Below, piece after piece: positions 63,410 to 64,000 of a DNA stretch of 64,000 nucleotides (position 1 is the first letter of the stretch; the number at the start of each line of letters is the position of its first letter). Where the stretch lies: contig JACVVK020000154.1 of NCBI GenBank assembly GCA_018292915.2, forward strand, positions 721,001 to 785,000. The letters are read 5' to 3'. A program made the translations under genes and the position numbers. The notes under the pieces are model-generated. The model was given only the letters and a program-made list of their open reading frames with translations. It was not told where the DNA came from and ran no database searches. Origin of the DNA: Batillaria attramentaria (Eukaryota > Mollusca > Gastropoda > Batillariidae).

Positions 63410-63579
63410 TTTTCGTCGCCTGCCATGTTGGCCAAACCAAGCTTTACTATACATTGTTTACTTGCACAAAAATCCTTGTTTTCACTCGTGATTTGTAACA
63501 GGCAATGAATGAGGTTTGACAAAGCTTTTCAAGCTGTTCCACCAAGTAATCTGACCCGATCAACTCCGGCAATCTCCCC

Positions 63580-63956
63580 CCCCCCCCCCCCCCACACACA
63601 CACAAATATTCTGACTGCCGACCGAAAACACGACCGCAACAGAAGCAAACAATGAAGCATGAGAACCAAAGGATGACGTTCCTGCAATCAGGAAATGACA
63701 TAGGAATATTCGCCTTGCTCTGTATGCATGTGTGACAGCCACAATCTGATAAGAAAATATGAGGGGGCGCCACTGTCCCGTCATGCATATTCATCACCGT
63801 CTATTCAGTTAGGGGGCGTCACATCACGCTTCCCGGAAACGCAGCGGACGATTGAATTATCAGCGCAATGGATGCGCTGGTTTGGCTTTACGTGATGAAT
63901 GTCTGGAAAAGGGTGTTGTAAAAGAGCGGCAACAAACATCAACTGATCGATTGTTT

Positions 63957-64000
<44 letters not shown>
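63580..64000. other. Right edge: poly-C/(CA)n and terminal (GT)n
   Basis: C15 plus CACACA at 63580-63604; GT from 63959 continuing past the window edge. Nothing coding recognised between them. Confidence 0.7.

Overview
The window is animal nuclear DNA, most likely from a mollusc and probably a gastropod. Three things point there: a multi-exon gene with clean GT-AG introns, very dense (CA)n, (GA)n and poly-G/C tracts, and several tRNA-derived SINE families of a kind I associate with mollusc genomes. The genus is not determinable from the sequence.

One real gene dominates, on the minus strand: a class I unconventional myosin closest to myosin-Ib. I could place 28 coding exons from 50732 down to 81. 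Joined, they give 2754 nt (918 codons) in one open frame with no stop and with matching intron phases at every junction. They cover the motor domain from the TYIGNVVVSVNPY strand onward: P-loop, switch I, switch II, the actin-binding NPNYIRCIK segment and the converter. They continue through a long neck of nine IQ-type repeats to the first residues of the TH1 tail. The remaining tail exons lie left of base 1. The first coding exon (start codon and about 30-50 residues) was not found; it lies between 50733 and 64000 or beyond.

The neck is unusual. After a two-IQ exon (11272-11421) and a 69-nt exon (10176-10244) come five consecutive phase-0 exons of exactly 87 nt (29 codons): 7578, 6011, 5343, 4436 and 3362. 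Vertebrate myosin-Ib varies its neck by skipping 29-codon IQ exons. This gene appears to have expanded that cassette.

The intron at 26365-50616 (24.3 kb) is a landing site for mobile DNA. It contains an 8482-bp element (29195-37676) flanked by TTAA duplications. The element has short imperfect terminal inverted repeats, a TGACGTCA palindrome about 240 bp from each end, and two convergent, frameshifted genes. One resembles the C-terminal part of Kolobok/THAP-type transposases. The other encodes a P2RX7-intracellular-domain-like protein. Further right are a MITE with a segmental duplication (38.6-39.5 kb) and a 1720-bp element with roughly 235-bp GGTCCCCC-rich inverted repeats and an internal hairpin (40751-42470). 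Compound microsatellites fill 42.8-48.6 kb.

The region right of 50733 holds a 17-bp minisatellite (56.45-57.11 kb), a 388-bp nested-palindrome MITE (58151-58538), SINEs and simple repeats. No second cellular gene was recognised. No tRNA, rRNA or CRISPR array was found.
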